Part shown: positions 17,173 through 25,862 of the stretch, one piece after another
Position numbering within the stretch: the first letter of the stretch is position 1
How the letters are laid out: every line of letters begins with the position of its first letter
Source: DATEOR01 sp963841425
Lineage (GTDB): Bacteria > Actinomycetota > Thermoleophilia > Gaiellales > Gaiellaceae
Reading direction: 5' to 3'
DNA: 64,000 nt
NCBI GenBank assembly: GCA_963841425.1
Contig: CAWJCL010000002.1
Location: forward strand, 310,001-374,000
Notes under the pieces: model-generated
What the model was told of the DNA's origin: nothing
Seen by the model: only the letters and a program-made list of their open reading frames with translations
The model's database searches: none
Made by a program: the position numbers and the translations under genes

Positions 17173-17408
17173 TTGACGGATGTTCTTCGGATCCGCGACC
17201 TCGCCGACCTGATCGGGATCACCGAGCGCACCACAGCACAAATTCTCAGCCAGCTCGAGGCGGCGGGCTCCTGACTAAGACCAGGGTAGGACGACGCAAT
17301 CACTACACCGTCCACGATGAGCTCCCGCTGCGACACCCCATACACAAGGGTCGGCAGGTCCGCGAACTCCTGCGCGTCATCGAGCCCGAGATCCCGCCCC
17401 GGGCGTAG
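17173..17408 (+). pseudogene. Decayed winged-helix (MarR/ArsR-like) regulator
   Basis: Two adjoining frames together spell a winged-helix protein: frame one gives RIRDLADLIGITERTTAQIL then SQLEAAG and hits TGA at 17272; frame two continues as LLTKTRVGRRNHYTV and LPLRHPIHKGRQVRELL to TAG at 17406. Restoring one base near 17268 (GGC CTC instead of GGCTC) rejoins them. The first 30 or so residues of the usual roughly 100-residue regulator are also unreadable. Typical of the small HTH regulators widespread in Thermoleophilia. Confidence 0.7.
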
Positions 17409-17641
17409 CCAAACTCGCTCCGGGTCACGCTGGGTCTCAGGACGACCGTAGACCCAGCGGGTCATGCGCACGGCGCTTTCGCACAGCCAGCATAAACCGC
17501 GAGGGTGTGATGTGAACGACCGTAGACGCAGGCCGTCGTAGGACGTCAAGCGACATTCCCGGCACACTCGTGTAGACGAGGAAATTCCGAACCCATGGCG
17601 GGCGTCCCACAGAGAGCCTCTCCGTCACCGCGTGGGGACAC

Positions 17642-18307
17642 CTACCGGAGGTCAGCCTCGAGCTTCTGCTCGAGCTCATGGAACCGCCGAGCTAGTGGCA
17701 TTTTCGAAGCCCGGTCGGTGTGCAAGGTGTCGAGCGCACAGGCCAGGAAGCACGCCGCGCCCAGCGATGTGTTCCAGTTGGCCGCCGCCTGGTCGAGCAT
17801 CGACCCGGTCGACGGGACGATGTAGCCGGCGACAGCCGAGATGCCAAAGAAGATGCAGCCGAGCAGGTTGACAGCCGGCTGCCACCATCCAGCGCCGTCG
17901 CGCACCGGCAACCATCCATGACGCGCCGAGGCGCGGTAGGCGATCGCGCCTGAGACGAGGAAGCAGATCGACCCGCGCCAATCGGGCCGCCAGACGAGCT
18001 CGTCGTACACGGAGCTCGTCACGGCGGTGTGCATCGCTTCGTACGTCGTGACGTTGAAGAACAGCGTGCCCGCGGATTGGATGATGGCGGCCCACCACGC
18101 CGCACCTCCGCCACTGGGGGAGTGCCGTTGAGACCAGGCCAGCCAGCTCTGTAGCCCTCCGCCGGCCGTGAACAGGATCGAGCCGATGAAGAAGGTGATG
18201 GCGTCGGCCGCGTCGCCGACGAGCTGGACGTAGCCGGGGAAGGGGCCAATGAGGAAGCACGCCGAGCCAAGAGCAAAACAGAGGGCCATCCAACGCCGGC
18301 GGCTCAT
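17642..18307 (-). CDS. YrhK-like multi-pass membrane protein
   Basis: Protein of 221 residues with about five or six hydrophobic helices. Recognisable repeat-like pattern: FLIGPFPGYVQLVGDAADAI, FFIGSILFTAGGGLQ, WWAAIIQSAGTLFFNVTTYE, VWRPDWRGSICFLVSGAIAY and FFGISAVAGYIVPST. This arrangement occurs in uncharacterised actinobacterial proteins with a YrhK-type segment. Function unknown. ATG at 18307; monocistronic. Confidence 0.75.
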   Translation of the reverse strand: MSRRRWMALCFALGSACFLIGPFPGYVQLVGDAADAITFFIGSILFTAGGGLQSWLAWSQRHSPSGGGAAWWAAIIQSAGTLFFNVTTYEAMHTAVTSSVYDELVWRPDWRGSICFLVSGAIAYRASARHGWLPVRDGAGWWQPAVNLLGCIFFGISAVAGYIVPSTGSMLDQAAANWNTSLGAACFLACALDTLHTDRASKMPLARRFHELEQKLEADLR

Positions 18308-18697
18308 GACCCGATGCTAGCTCTGTCCGATCCGCCGGCTGATCCCTCCGGGTTTCCGCCGAATTCGCTGGAACGCGGCCTCGTCACCGAGCGCCCGGCG
18401 ACTGAGGGTGGAACGCCAACCAGCTGAGGCCGGAGCAGTCGCGGAGGGCGTTGGTCCTCACCCACGCACCCTGCCGCCGCCGTCTTCGGCCGTCAAGTCA
18501 ACCTCCGTGGCGAGCCCCGTGACAAGTCCGGTTCCAGGACATCCCGAACACCGGCCCCGGCAAGAGGCCCAGGGCCCGGTCGTTGACGACTCGCGAGCTG
18601 GGTGGCCGCTTCGTCCGGGTGGCCCAATGCTTCCACCGAATGAGCCGACGGTCGCCCGCTGAGATACTTGCACTCCTGTCGAGGAAAAGAGGAGAGC
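18308..18697. other. 390-bp gap without a supportable gene
   Basis: Region between the YrhK-like gene and glutamate decarboxylase. Open frames here lack family resemblance or a ribosome site and look like shadows. It must hold the decarboxylase promoter; TTGACG occurs near 18590, but no matching -10 was convincing. Confidence 0.4.
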
Positions 18698-20089
18698 GTG
18701 ACACTCAAGCACCCGAAGGTTCCGGTTTCGTCTCGAGAGAGTCTGTCCGTGCCACCGCTGTTCATGCTCGAGAGCACACAGGTCTCGCGTCATCTTCTGC
18801 CGGAGCAACAGCTCCCGCCCGATGTCGCCTACCAGCTGATTCACGACGAGCTGATGCTCGACGGCAACGCCCGTCTGAACGTTGCGACATTCGTCACTAC
18901 CTGGATGGAACCGCAGGCCGAGAAGCTGATGGCCGAGTGCGTCGACAAGAACATGATCGACAAGGACGAGTACCCGCAGACGGCCGAGATCGAGATGCGC
19001 TGCGTGAACATGCTGAGTCGACTCTGGGGCGCGCCCGACGTAGAGGAGGCGACGGGCTGCTCGACCACCGGCTCGAGCGAGGCCGCCATGCTCGGAGGCC
19101 TGGCGCTCAAGCGTCGCTGGCAGAGGAGACGGGCGGCCGAGGGCAAGCCCACCGACAAGCCCAACATCGTGATGGGCATCAACGTCCAGGTCTGCTGGGA
19201 GAAGTTCGCGAACTACTGGGACGTCGAGATGCGCCTCGTTCCGATGGAGGGCGACCGCTTCCATCTCTCGGCGGAGGAAGCGGTCGAGCTCTGTGACGAG
19301 AACACGATCGGCGTCGTCGCAATCCTTGGCTCGACCTTCGACGGCTCCTACGAGCCGGTCGAAAAGATTTGCGCCGCGCTCGATTCCTTCGAAAGCGACA
19401 CGGGCATATCTGTTCCCGTCCACGTCGACGGCGCCTCAGGAGCTTTCGTCGCGCCCTTCCTCGATCCTGACCTCGTCTGGGACTTTCGCCTCTCGCGCGT
19501 GGCCTCGATCAACGCGTCCGGGCACAAATACGGGCTCGTGTACCCGGGCGTCGGTTGGGTCGTTTGGCGAGATGCCAAGGCGCTGCCCGAGGACTTGATC
19601 TTCTGGGTGAACTACCTCGGCGACAACATGCCGACGTTTGCACTCAACTTCTCGCGGCCGGGTGCCCAGGTCGTGGCCCAGTACTACAACTTCCTCCGGC
19701 TCGGTTTTGACGGCTACCGGAAGGTCCAGGGGTTTGCGCGCGAGGTCGCGACACGCCTGTCCGCGGCGATTGGCGAACTCGGCCCGTTCGAGTTGATCAC
19801 GAAGGGTGACGAATTGCCGGTGTTCGCCTTCAAGCTGCGGGACCAGATCGAGAATTACACGGTCTTCGACGTCTCGAGCGCGCTGCGCGAACGGGGATGG
19901 CAGGTGCCGGCGTATACATTCCCAAAGAACCGGGAGGACCTTGCAGCGCTTCGGGTCGTCGTCCGGCGCGGCTTCACCCACGACCTCGCCGACCTGCTCG
20001 TGGGCGACCTGGAGCGCCACCTGCCCCGGCTGGAGAAGCAGCAGGCGCCGGTCCACGACAAGACGGCCGCCGCAAGTTTCCATCACTAG
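18698..20089 (+). CDS. gadB: Glutamate decarboxylase (PLP-dependent)
   Basis: Group II PLP decarboxylase of 463 residues, very close to bacterial GadA/GadB in length and layout. Landmarks: NVATFVTTWMEPQAEKLMAE near the start, GCSTTGSSEAAMLGGLALKR, HVDGASGAFVAPFLDPDLVW and the PLP lysine in SINASGHKYGLVYPGVGWVV. Converts L-glutamate to GABA plus CO2, consuming a proton (acid resistance or GABA production). GTG at 18698 is preferred because AGAGGAG sits just upstream; an ATG at 18668 would add ten residues. No GadC antiporter gene is nearby. Confidence 0.95.
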   Translation: MTLKHPKVPVSSRESLSVPPLFMLESTQVSRHLLPEQQLPPDVAYQLIHDELMLDGNARLNVATFVTTWMEPQAEKLMAECVDKNMIDKDEYPQTAEIEMRCVNMLSRLWGAPDVEEATGCSTTGSSEAAMLGGLALKRRWQRRRAAEGKPTDKPNIVMGINVQVCWEKFANYWDVEMRLVPMEGDRFHLSAEEAVELCDENTIGVVAILGSTFDGSYEPVEKICAALDSFESDTGISVPVHVDGASGAFVAPFLDPDLVWDFRLSRVASINASGHKYGLVYPGVGWVVWRDAKALPEDLIFWVNYLGDNMPTFALNFSRPGAQVVAQYYNFLRLGFDGYRKVQGFAREVATRLSAAIGELGPFELITKGDELPVFAFKLRDQIENYTVFDVSSALRERGWQVPAYTFPKNREDLAALRVVVRRGFTHDLADLLVGDLERHLPRLEKQQAPVHDKTAAASFHH

Positions 20090-20103
20090 CGAAGGAGTCG
20101 ACG

Positions 20104-20160
20104 GTGTGTAGATGGATCGCGCATTCCAGCTCCCCGGTGCTGATCGAGGAGTTGCGATGC
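20104..20160 (+). pseudogene. Truncated class II glutamine amidotransferase start
   Basis: Fourteen bases after glutamate decarboxylase, with AAGGAG upstream, a frame begins GTG and reads V-CRWIAHSSSPVLIEEL, the N-terminus of EgtC/YafJ-type amidotransferases including the nucleophilic Cys2. After about 17 residues the expected sequence (LLxPxHSL...) is lost and nothing further resembles the family. Interpreted as the remnant of a gene once co-transcribed with the decarboxylase. Confidence 0.5.
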
Positions 20161-20310
20161 TCCTCCGCGGACGAGACGGCCCGACGAATCCAGTTCGACA
20201 CTCCCCTGCTTATCCATGGTGGCGTCAAACCCGGCGTACTCGGGCTCAGCAAAGAGAGGCGACCGTGCTCTTACGGTCCGCCGCACCTCAACGTGCTTCG
20301 TCGTCCGAGC

Positions 20311-20877
20311 CTAGATGAAGCCCGGTACGACTGTCGCGAGCCAATCCGAGACGGCCGCGGCAACGGTGGCACCGCTTTTCAGCGAGTGTGTGCCAGGGAT
20401 GCGCACGACCGTTCGGTTCGGACCGTCCGGCGGCGTGCCGAACGGGTCGCTCGCGCCCTGGACGACGAGGGTGGGGACTTCGACAGCATCGAGTTCGGGG
20501 AGGCGGCTCTTTTCGGGATGGCCGGGTCGATGGAGGGGAAACGCGAGGCAGAGGACGGCCACCGAGCCGGTCTCGGCGGCGGTGCGACACGCGACTCGCG
20601 CACCCAACGATCGACCCCCCGTCAGGATGGGAATGCCGCTCAGTGGGCCGTCGCGTAGCTGCGAGACGACTGCGGTCCAGGCCGCGTCGAGCTGGCTCGC
20701 CGGAGCCGGGCTGCGCCGGCCCGCCACCCGGTAGGGCTGCTCCATGAGTGCGACGCTGAGCCCTCCTGAGCGGGCCGCTTCGCTCGCGCCAACAAGGTCG
20801 GGCGACTCGATCCCGCCGCCCGCCCCGTGCCCGAGCACGAGAGCACCGACTGGTGAATCGGCAGGATGAAGCTGCAC
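20311..20877 (-). CDS. Small alpha/beta hydrolase (dienelactone hydrolase/KANL3-Tex30-like)
   Basis: Hydrolase of at least 188 residues. Shows VGALVLGHGAGGG (oxyanion strand), SVALMEQPYRVAGRRSPAPA, nucleophile elbow GGRSLGAR, VPTLVVQGASDPFG with the acid Asp, and GTHSLKS with the catalytic His. This conserved actinobacterial family is uncharacterised. The only canonical start is GTG at 20877, but coding similarity continues upstream for about 12 residues (ILELDTPHGLAR) to a TGA with no ATG/GTG/TTG; GGAGG precedes an ATC codon there. The gene may use an unusual start or have lost its own. Confidence 0.75.
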   Translation of the reverse strand: MQLHPADSPVGALVLGHGAGGGIESPDLVGASEAARSGGLSVALMEQPYRVAGRRSPAPASQLDAAWTAVVSQLRDGPLSGIPILTGGRSLGARVACRTAAETGSVAVLCLAFPLHRPGHPEKSRLPELDAVEVPTLVVQGASDPFGTPPDGPNRTVVRIPGTHSLKSGATVAAAVSDWLATVVPGFI

Positions 20878-21065
20878 TCGCGCAAGTCCGTGAGGGGTGT
20901 CGAGCTCGAGGATGGGACAGCCTAGCCTCCGGGATCAGGCTTGCGAGAAGCGCGTCGATGCAGAGGCTGGTGTTGATGGTGGACGGCTACGCCGTCGCGG
21001 TCCCGGGCGGGCCCACCTCGACTACATCCACCTTGCTGCAGGCCCGACGAAGAGCGCATCGAACC

Positions 21066-21434
21066 TCAGTCGAGCAGCCGCCGAAGCGCGAGCACGGCGA
21101 GGGCCGACGCAGCAATGACCGCGAGCATGTCGCTCGGGGAAGAGATCCGCTTGAACTCTGCGCCCCGATCGTGAACCTCGATGTAGCCAACTGGACGGAC
21201 GGCCGCGCCGCCGCCTCCACCCCCGCCCGAGCCGTCGTCGCCGCGCCGGGAGCCCGAGCCACCGCCTCCCCCAAAAGCAAAGCGTGCTTTCGCGACCGGA
21301 ATCACGGTCACACCCTCGTGCTGCACGGGCTCGCCGAAGATCGTCGACACCTGGGCGTTCTTGCCGACCGTCTCGCCGATCCGCTCTAGTAGCTCGCTCA
21401 CCAACTGCGTGCGCTCACGTGCCTCCACGGCCAT
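21066..21434 (-). CDS. GerW/YtfJ family protein
   Basis: Protein of 122 residues. N-terminal RTQLVSELLERIGETVGKNA and QVSTIFGEPVQHEGVTVIPV, followed by VAKARFAFGGGGG and a Gly-rich stretch, match the YtfJ/GerW family (spore-germination-associated in Bacillus, widespread and uncharacterised in actinobacteria). A C-terminal hydrophobic segment (AVIAASALAVLALRRLL) probably anchors it in the membrane. ATG 21434 has AGGGAG five bases upstream; GTG 21437 is too close to it. Confidence 0.82.
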   Translation of the reverse strand: MAVEARERTQLVSELLERIGETVGKNAQVSTIFGEPVQHEGVTVIPVAKARFAFGGGGGSGSRRGDDGSGGGGGGGAAVRPVGYIEVHDRGAEFKRISSPSDMLAVIAASALAVLALRRLLD

Positions 21435-21518
21435 CACAACTCCCTTCGTGGGTTACGACCTCATGGTGTCCGATCTGTTCACCTCACCGTCCTACTCCGG
21501 CGGCGTCTGCTCTCCTCG

Positions 21519-21680
21519 ATGGGCGTCGCCGCCCTCGCCTGGCGACTCGCGAACGACGCGCAAATCCGCGCTCAGCTCACGCAGCTCGCCGAGGATGTTG
21601 CTCGCCATCGGATCCTGGGAGAGCTCCGGAGCGGTGACAGGCGCCGCAGTCGCCTACCTGCGCGCTCGCGGCCCGATTAG
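21519..21680 (+). CDS. Possible small ORF (53 aa), uncertain
   Basis: ATG frame reading MGVAALAWRLANDAQIRAQL then TQLAEDVARHRILGEL, a short hydrophobic start followed by an amphipathic helix. In-frame codons upstream continue a similar texture (VLLRRRLLSS) without a start. It may be the tail of a decayed gene in this degenerate stretch. No family recognised. Confidence 0.25.
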   Translation: MGVAALAWRLANDAQIRAQLTQLAEDVARHRILGELRSGDRRRSRLPARSRPD

Positions 21681-21681
21681 C

Positions 21682-21964
21682 GTGGAGGAATCGGGTCGGG
21701 ATCGACGTCCCCGTCGACACTGCCTGCAACCAATGGACGCAGTTCGAGCAAGAACGAGCCGGGGACTTCGAGTGGCGCGAGGCTGCTCACGATTCCCCCG
21801 TTCCTGAGCCGATCCGAGAGCTTGCAGGCGCACGCGGCGGCGGATCGAAGGCGACGCTGTGGCACCTTCCCGACTCCGATCACACGGAGGGACTCACGGT
21901 GCACCCGGGCGCGTACCGAGAGCACGTCTTGAGTCTTCTGGGGCAGTCGCTGGGCCAGCAATAG
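21682..21964 (+). pseudogene. Chimeric remnant: SRPBCC (cyclase/dehydrase) start joined to alpha/beta-hydrolase C-terminus
   Basis: After GTG-GAG-GAA-TCG and one inserted G, a single open frame reads VGIDVPVDTACNQWTQFEQ, the N-terminus of SRPBCC/polyketide-cyclase-like proteins (usual form DVPVxTAYNQWTQFE). The same frame ends with KATLWHLPDSDHTEGLTVHP and YREHVLSLL to TAG at 21962, the C-terminal His region of alpha/beta hydrolases. The middle of both proteins is missing, consistent with a deletion fusing two neighbouring genes plus a frameshift near 21694. Confidence 0.5.
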
Positions 21965-22235
21965 CGCCGCATCAATCATGTTCCGCCCCGCGGCTGCCCG
22001 TTCTCGATTGCCGGGCTGGCCAGGGCCGCCCTTGACTGACCGGCCTTCGCGGGCATCCTGCGATGTCGGCGCCCGCAACTAACCAGCTGTCTGGGTTGCG
22101 CCACGAGCGGCGGCCGGCGCTTGCCGCTTTGCCGTTGATCTTCCGGCGGACGATGCCCTCGTCTTTCTCTGAGGTCGATGAAGTTCCGGCCTGGCCTGGC
22201 CCGGTCCTCGCGGCGGGAGTGGAGAGCCGCGGAGC

Positions 22236-22540
22236 TTAACCGGAGGGGATACGCGTGATGTGAGGCCGCACGGTCGCCTCACTCACAAAGAGCTGCGTTG
22301 CAATCGCGGCGTTGGCGAGGCCGCGCGCTACCACGGTCAGCACCTCGAGCTCGCGCTCCGTCGTCGTTTAGCTCGGTTTGGCGAACGGGCGCCCGGTGCG
22401 GGACGACGGACGAAATCCTCGATGAGACGCCGCACAAGCCCGGGCGCGAGCAGCGCCTCGCCCGCCGTCACCGTCCGTACGGCACCGACCAGCTGATCGC
22501 GTGGCGCGTCCTTGAGCAGGAATCCGCTGGCTCCGGCTCG
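22236..22540 (-). pseudogene. Remnant of NarL/LuxR-type response regulator
   Basis: Minus strand: RAGASGFLLKDAPRDQLVGA and VRTVTAGEALLAPGLVRRLI form the last part of a receiver domain and linker. In another frame, preceded by TAA, TTERELEVLTVVARGLANAA and IATQLFVSEATVRPHI form most of the LuxR helix-turn-helix, then the frame ends at TAA 22236. The receiver start (phosphoacceptor Asp) and the last HTH helix are missing. Clearly non-functional. Confidence 0.7.
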
Positions 22541-22596
22541 TGGCCCATGTGACGGAGAAGCCGTCAATCTTTCGCCATGCGCAGGCACGACGGCGC

Positions 22597-23061
22597 CTAT
22601 GCGCCCGGCTTCCAGACCATCAAGACGAGGATCGCAATCGCCGCGGCGGCGGCTCCCCAGTTGAGCGCGTCTGCTGTGCGCGAATTAAGGAGGCGCTCGA
22701 GCTCCGAGCTCGGCTCGTCGTCCTCCTGAGCCAGACGATCGGCGAGTCGGCGCGCTCGCTTTGGCGCCTGCCCGCCCAGGCCGCCGGCGACCAGCGCGAA
22801 ACCGAGGAGCGCGAGTGCCGCGACCACCCAGCCTGCGAGACCGTAGCCGGTCAGGTCGAGAAGCCAGAAGCCGAAGCCGAGCACGAGCAAAGTGCCAAGG
22901 CCGACGAGGAGAACGCCCCAGCGTGCAGCCCGCAAGAGGAGGGAGATCTCGCTCGGACGCGTCCGCCCGCGCGCAGCCGTCTGTCCGACAGCCGCCACGG
23001 TCAGGCCGGCGAAGAACGCGAACGCACCCACCAGGTGGAAGAACAAGGCCCACTCGTACAC
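22597..23061 (-). CDS. DUF2269-like four-helix membrane protein
   Basis: Protein of 154 residues with four predicted membrane helices: EWALFFHLVGAFAFFAGLTV, ARWGVLLVGLGTLLVLGFGF, LAGWVVAALALLGFALVAGG and WGAAAAAIAILVLMVWK. The His in helix one and overall pattern match DUF2269/integral membrane proteins of unknown function. GTG start at 23061. No operon partners. Confidence 0.75.
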   Translation of the reverse strand: MYEWALFFHLVGAFAFFAGLTVAAVGQTAARGRTRPSEISLLLRAARWGVLLVGLGTLLVLGFGFWLLDLTGYGLAGWVVAALALLGFALVAGGLGGQAPKRARRLADRLAQEDDEPSSELERLLNSRTADALNWGAAAAAIAILVLMVWKPGA

Positions 23062-23190
23062 GGAGCGAGGCTACCGCGACGAGGTGCGCTGCGCGGCGCC
23101 CCGAGCGGACTCCGGGCGGCTCGTCGCGTCCACTGCTCGGCCAGCGCCAAGCCGCCGCCTGTAGAGAATCGGCGCGCGCCCGACATAAGC

Positions 23191-23358
23191 GATCGGGACG
23201 GCCCCGCCGAGGGTGTCGACAGCGCCGACCTGAGCGGCGTCTCCGGAACTCCCATGTTCTTCATCAAAGCCGTCGCCATTACGGCGCACGACATCGCGAC
23301 GCTGTCGGCCGCAGTGCGTGTGGCCGGCGTGCAAGCGCTCGCGACGACTGCAACCTGA
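23191..23358 (+). pseudogene. C-terminal remnant of DsbA/thioredoxin-like domain
   Basis: The frame reads VDSADLSGVSGTPMFFI, the cis-Pro segment and beta strand of DsbA-like thioredoxin domains (also found fused to NhaA in actinobacteria), then KAVAITAHDIATLSAAVRVA. The expected INGRRHYGAxDI can be recovered from the DNA by two compensating indels near 23262 and 23288. The catalytic CxxC half is absent. Lies in the gap between DUF2269 and the FAD oxidase. Confidence 0.5.
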
Positions 23359-23397
23359 CGGTCGACCAGTGCTTGCACCTGCCCCGATCCGAACTTG

Positions 23398-24756
23398 CTA
23401 CGGCGGCGGGATGTTCTGGTTCCGGTGCAAGACGTTGTTCGGGTCATATCGCTTCTTCAGCGCCTGAAGGCGCTCGAACGCTTCTTCTCCGAAGGCAGCA
23501 CGCACACGTTCGAGGGGCTCGTCGGCCTGCATGTAGTTGGCGTAGCCGCCCCCGCTGTACGACCAGGGCTCGATCGCGGCCGCGGTCTCGCGGGCCCAGG
23601 TGATGTGCTGCTCGTCGAGGTCAGCGTCGTCCCAAACGGCCATCGTGCTGACGTTGAATGCGGCGCCACGGTAGGCGATACCGCCGAGATCAGGGTCGGT
23701 GTCTTTCGGCGCGCCGTGCAGCGATTCGATCAGTATTTGGACGGGCGGGCGGCCGAAGGAGACGATGCGGTCGACGAGCTCATCGATCAGCTCGTCCGAG
23801 AGCTCGCGTACGAAATGACCCTTCCAGTAGTGGCGATTCTCGCCATACGGAGAGTCGAACACGAGCTGCTGAGCGAGGAACGACTGCGCCTGCACCTCGT
23901 CGCTGACGAGGCCGGGCGCCGATTGCAGCGCGTGGAGCTTCGCGGAATCCCCGTCAGCCCCGGTGTAGCAAGGCGCGACGAGGACGGTCGGCGTCAGCGA
24001 CTCGTCAACCGCGACCACCACCTCGCAGCTCAGGTCGCGCGGCGATTCGGCGACGACGTCGCGGTAGAGGCGAAGAGCATCGCGGACAGCATCCCCGCGG
24101 AAGGTGAGGAGTCCTCCCACGACGGTCTCAAGCGGATGGAGCCGGAAGCCGAGTCGCGTCGCCACGCCGAAGTTGCCGCCGCCCCCACGTAGCCCCCAGA
24201 GGAGCTCTGGATTCTCATCGCCGGTCGCCTGGATCACGGACCCATCCGGGGTTACGATCTCAGCGTCGACCAGGTTGTCGCACGTCAGACCGTACTGGGC
24301 GGTCAAGTGGCCGATACCACCTCCGAGTGCGAGCCCGCAGACGCCGGTCGAGCCAACGACGCCTCCGGGCGTGACAAGGCCGCGCGCCTGCGCGGCCGAA
24401 TCAAAATCGAGCCAGGTCGCCCCGCCGCTCGCGCGCGCGACCCGCTGGTCCGCATCCACATCGACCGTCCGCATGGTGGAGAGGTCGATCACGAGGCCGT
24501 CGTCCAGGACGCAGTGCCCGGCCGGGTTATGCCCGCCTCCGCGAACAGCGACCTCAAGCCCGTGGGTACGCGCGAAGTCGAAGGCGGTCGCCACGTCGGC
24601 GGTGCCGACGCAACGCACGATCACCCCAGGACGGCGGTCGATGAGAGCGTTGAAGCAGCGGCGAGCGGTGTCGTATTCGCGGTCGGATGGGCCGACGACG
24701 GCGCCTGCGAGCGAAGCGCGCAGCTGATCGATGCTCTCCTGAACTGGTGTGTTCAC
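23398..24756 (-). CDS. FAD-linked oxidase (PCMH/berberine-bridge-like)
   Basis: Flavoenzyme of 452 residues. PCMH-type FAD domain (about 35-215): VAVRGGGHNPAGH includes the His that usually carries 8-alpha-histidyl FAD; GVVGSTGVCGLALGGGIGHL and LRGGGGNFGVATRLGFRLHP are typical. The Cys used for bicovalent linkage is replaced by Gly in VTPGGVVGS. The C-terminal BBE segment YSGGGYANYMQADE and RYDPNNVLHRNQNI closes the protein. Oxidises an unknown alcohol, sugar or secondary metabolite using O2. GTG start overlaps the stop of the decayed reductase upstream (GTGA). Confidence 0.88.
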   Translation of the reverse strand: MNTPVQESIDQLRASLAGAVVGPSDREYDTARRCFNALIDRRPGVIVRCVGTADVATAFDFARTHGLEVAVRGGGHNPAGHCVLDDGLVIDLSTMRTVDVDADQRVARASGGATWLDFDSAAQARGLVTPGGVVGSTGVCGLALGGGIGHLTAQYGLTCDNLVDAEIVTPDGSVIQATGDENPELLWGLRGGGGNFGVATRLGFRLHPLETVVGGLLTFRGDAVRDALRLYRDVVAESPRDLSCEVVVAVDESLTPTVLVAPCYTGADGDSAKLHALQSAPGLVSDEVQAQSFLAQQLVFDSPYGENRHYWKGHFVRELSDELIDELVDRIVSFGRPPVQILIESLHGAPKDTDPDLGGIAYRGAAFNVSTMAVWDDADLDEQHITWARETAAAIEPWSYSGGGYANYMQADEPLERVRAAFGEEAFERLQALKKRYDPNNVLHRNQNIPPP

Positions 24757-25005
24757 CGGGCTAGTGCGTAGCGAATGTGGGTGACCCCCGGCGCTTCGAC
24801 AACCTGAAGCTGCTCGAGCTTCGGCCTCGCGCCGAGCCCGCCGAAGAGGCGAGCCCCGCCCCCGAGGATCAGCTTGACAATTGAGATCACCATCTCGTCA
24901 AACCAGGCCAGCAGCAAGATACTGCGTCGTGACCACTGCGCCTCCGCCGCGCGACACGTCCGGACCAAAGGAAATCACCTTCTTCGAGCTCTCCGTGATC
25001 ATCAC
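24753..25005 (-). pseudogene. Frameshifted C-terminus of dihydrofolate reductase/RibD-like protein
   Basis: First frame (from about 25002) gives FGPDVSRGGGAVVTTQYLAA then GLV and TGA; deleting one T at that TGA continues as DEMVISIVKLILGGGARLFG through VVEAPGVTHIRYALAR. This is the last half of the DHFR/RibD-C family (GGG-motif, DE, LGGG-RLF). The N-terminal half with the NADPH and substrate sites is missing. Its stop is still coupled to the start of the FAD oxidase. Confidence 0.65.
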
Positions 25006-25141
25006 TGAAGACCTCCCTATTGCGGACGTCGGCAGGCGCGGAGCGAGCTCCCGCCTGTTTGCGCTCCGAGCGCGGACTCTTTCAACCTACGGCATCATGT
25101 GGACCGCCACGGCCTAAAGACAGGGCGTTCACGAGGGCCAC

Positions 25142-25576
25142 ATGAACCAGGTGTCGCAGATCCTTGAGGAGAAGGGCGATGACGTCCTCCAGATTGACGC
25201 GGACGCATCGGTGTACGAAGCGGTGAAGCAGATGGTCGTGGCGAACGTTGCGTCGCTGCTCGTAACGGAGGGCGGCGAGATCACAGGGATCATCACCGAG
25301 CGGGATTACCTCCGCCGCGTGACGGTCGAGGGACGCACCGACGAGGGGACCTCCGTTCGCGAGATCATGTCCTCACCGCTGATCGTTGTCACGCCGCAGA
25401 CGTCGATCGACGAATGCATGGCACTGATGACGGACCGGCGGATTCGACACCTACCGGTCGTCGACGACCGGGGCAGCGTGGTGGGCATCGTCTCGATCGG
25501 AGACGTCGTCAAGTTCAAGTCGAAGCAGCAGAGTTTCGAGATCAAGTTCCTGCACGAGTACATCGGCGCGAACTAA
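25142..25576 (+). CDS. CBS-pair domain protein
   Basis: Protein of 144 residues made of two CBS motifs (about 8-65 and 75-132): ASVYEAVKQMVVANVASLLV then TGIITERDYLRRV, and TSIDECMALMTDRRIRHLPV then VVGIVSIGDVVK. The ERDYLRRV and GDVV motifs are those of nucleotide-binding CBS pairs (AMP, ATP or NADH sensing). ATG 25142 has GAGGG upstream. It is the last gene before the left ssrA-derived repeat and presumably belongs to the ancestral chromosome. Confidence 0.9.
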   Translation: MNQVSQILEEKGDDVLQIDADASVYEAVKQMVVANVASLLVTEGGEITGIITERDYLRRVTVEGRTDEGTSVREIMSSPLIVVTPQTSIDECMALMTDRRIRHLPVVDDRGSVVGIVSIGDVVKFKSKQQSFEIKFLHEYIGAN

Positions 25577-25596
25577 CGTCCGACGCTTGGAATCGC

Positions 25597-25687
25597 CGTT
25601 TTCGATTACCTGCGGGATGTAACGATTGTTGCGATACTTTGGCTTGAAACCTGAGGTGGAGGCGGCGGGAATCGAACCCGCGTCCGC
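25597..25687. repeat. Left copy of ssrA-derived direct repeat (candidate attL)
   Basis: Ninety-one bases nearly identical to 47692-47785, in the same orientation. It comprises the last 35 nt of the tmRNA gene (TPsiC arm, acceptor 3' strand; minus strand) and about 56 nt of the flank that follows ssrA. Differences are one substitution near 25630 and a small indel near 25636. Sequences diverge immediately outside on the tmRNA side. No complete ssrA is attached here, as expected for a displaced gene end. Confidence 0.8.
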
Positions 25688-25862
25688 AGCCTCGCGACGT
25701 CTGAGCGGCTCACGCGGCATCCGCGAGCAGACGCTAGAACCGTCGGCGGTTCGACGCGACAGTACAACGGACCCGGTGAGCGAACCCGAATCTCGCTAGC
25801 GCGGGTGCCCTCGGCCAACGCCCAGTCGACAACGACATCCGTCGGCGACATGGTCGCTTTGT

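Noticed and set aside
18458..19423. 321-codon minus ORF opposite glutamate decarboxylase
   Set aside because: Antisense shadow; decarboxylase motifs on the plus strand are unambiguous.
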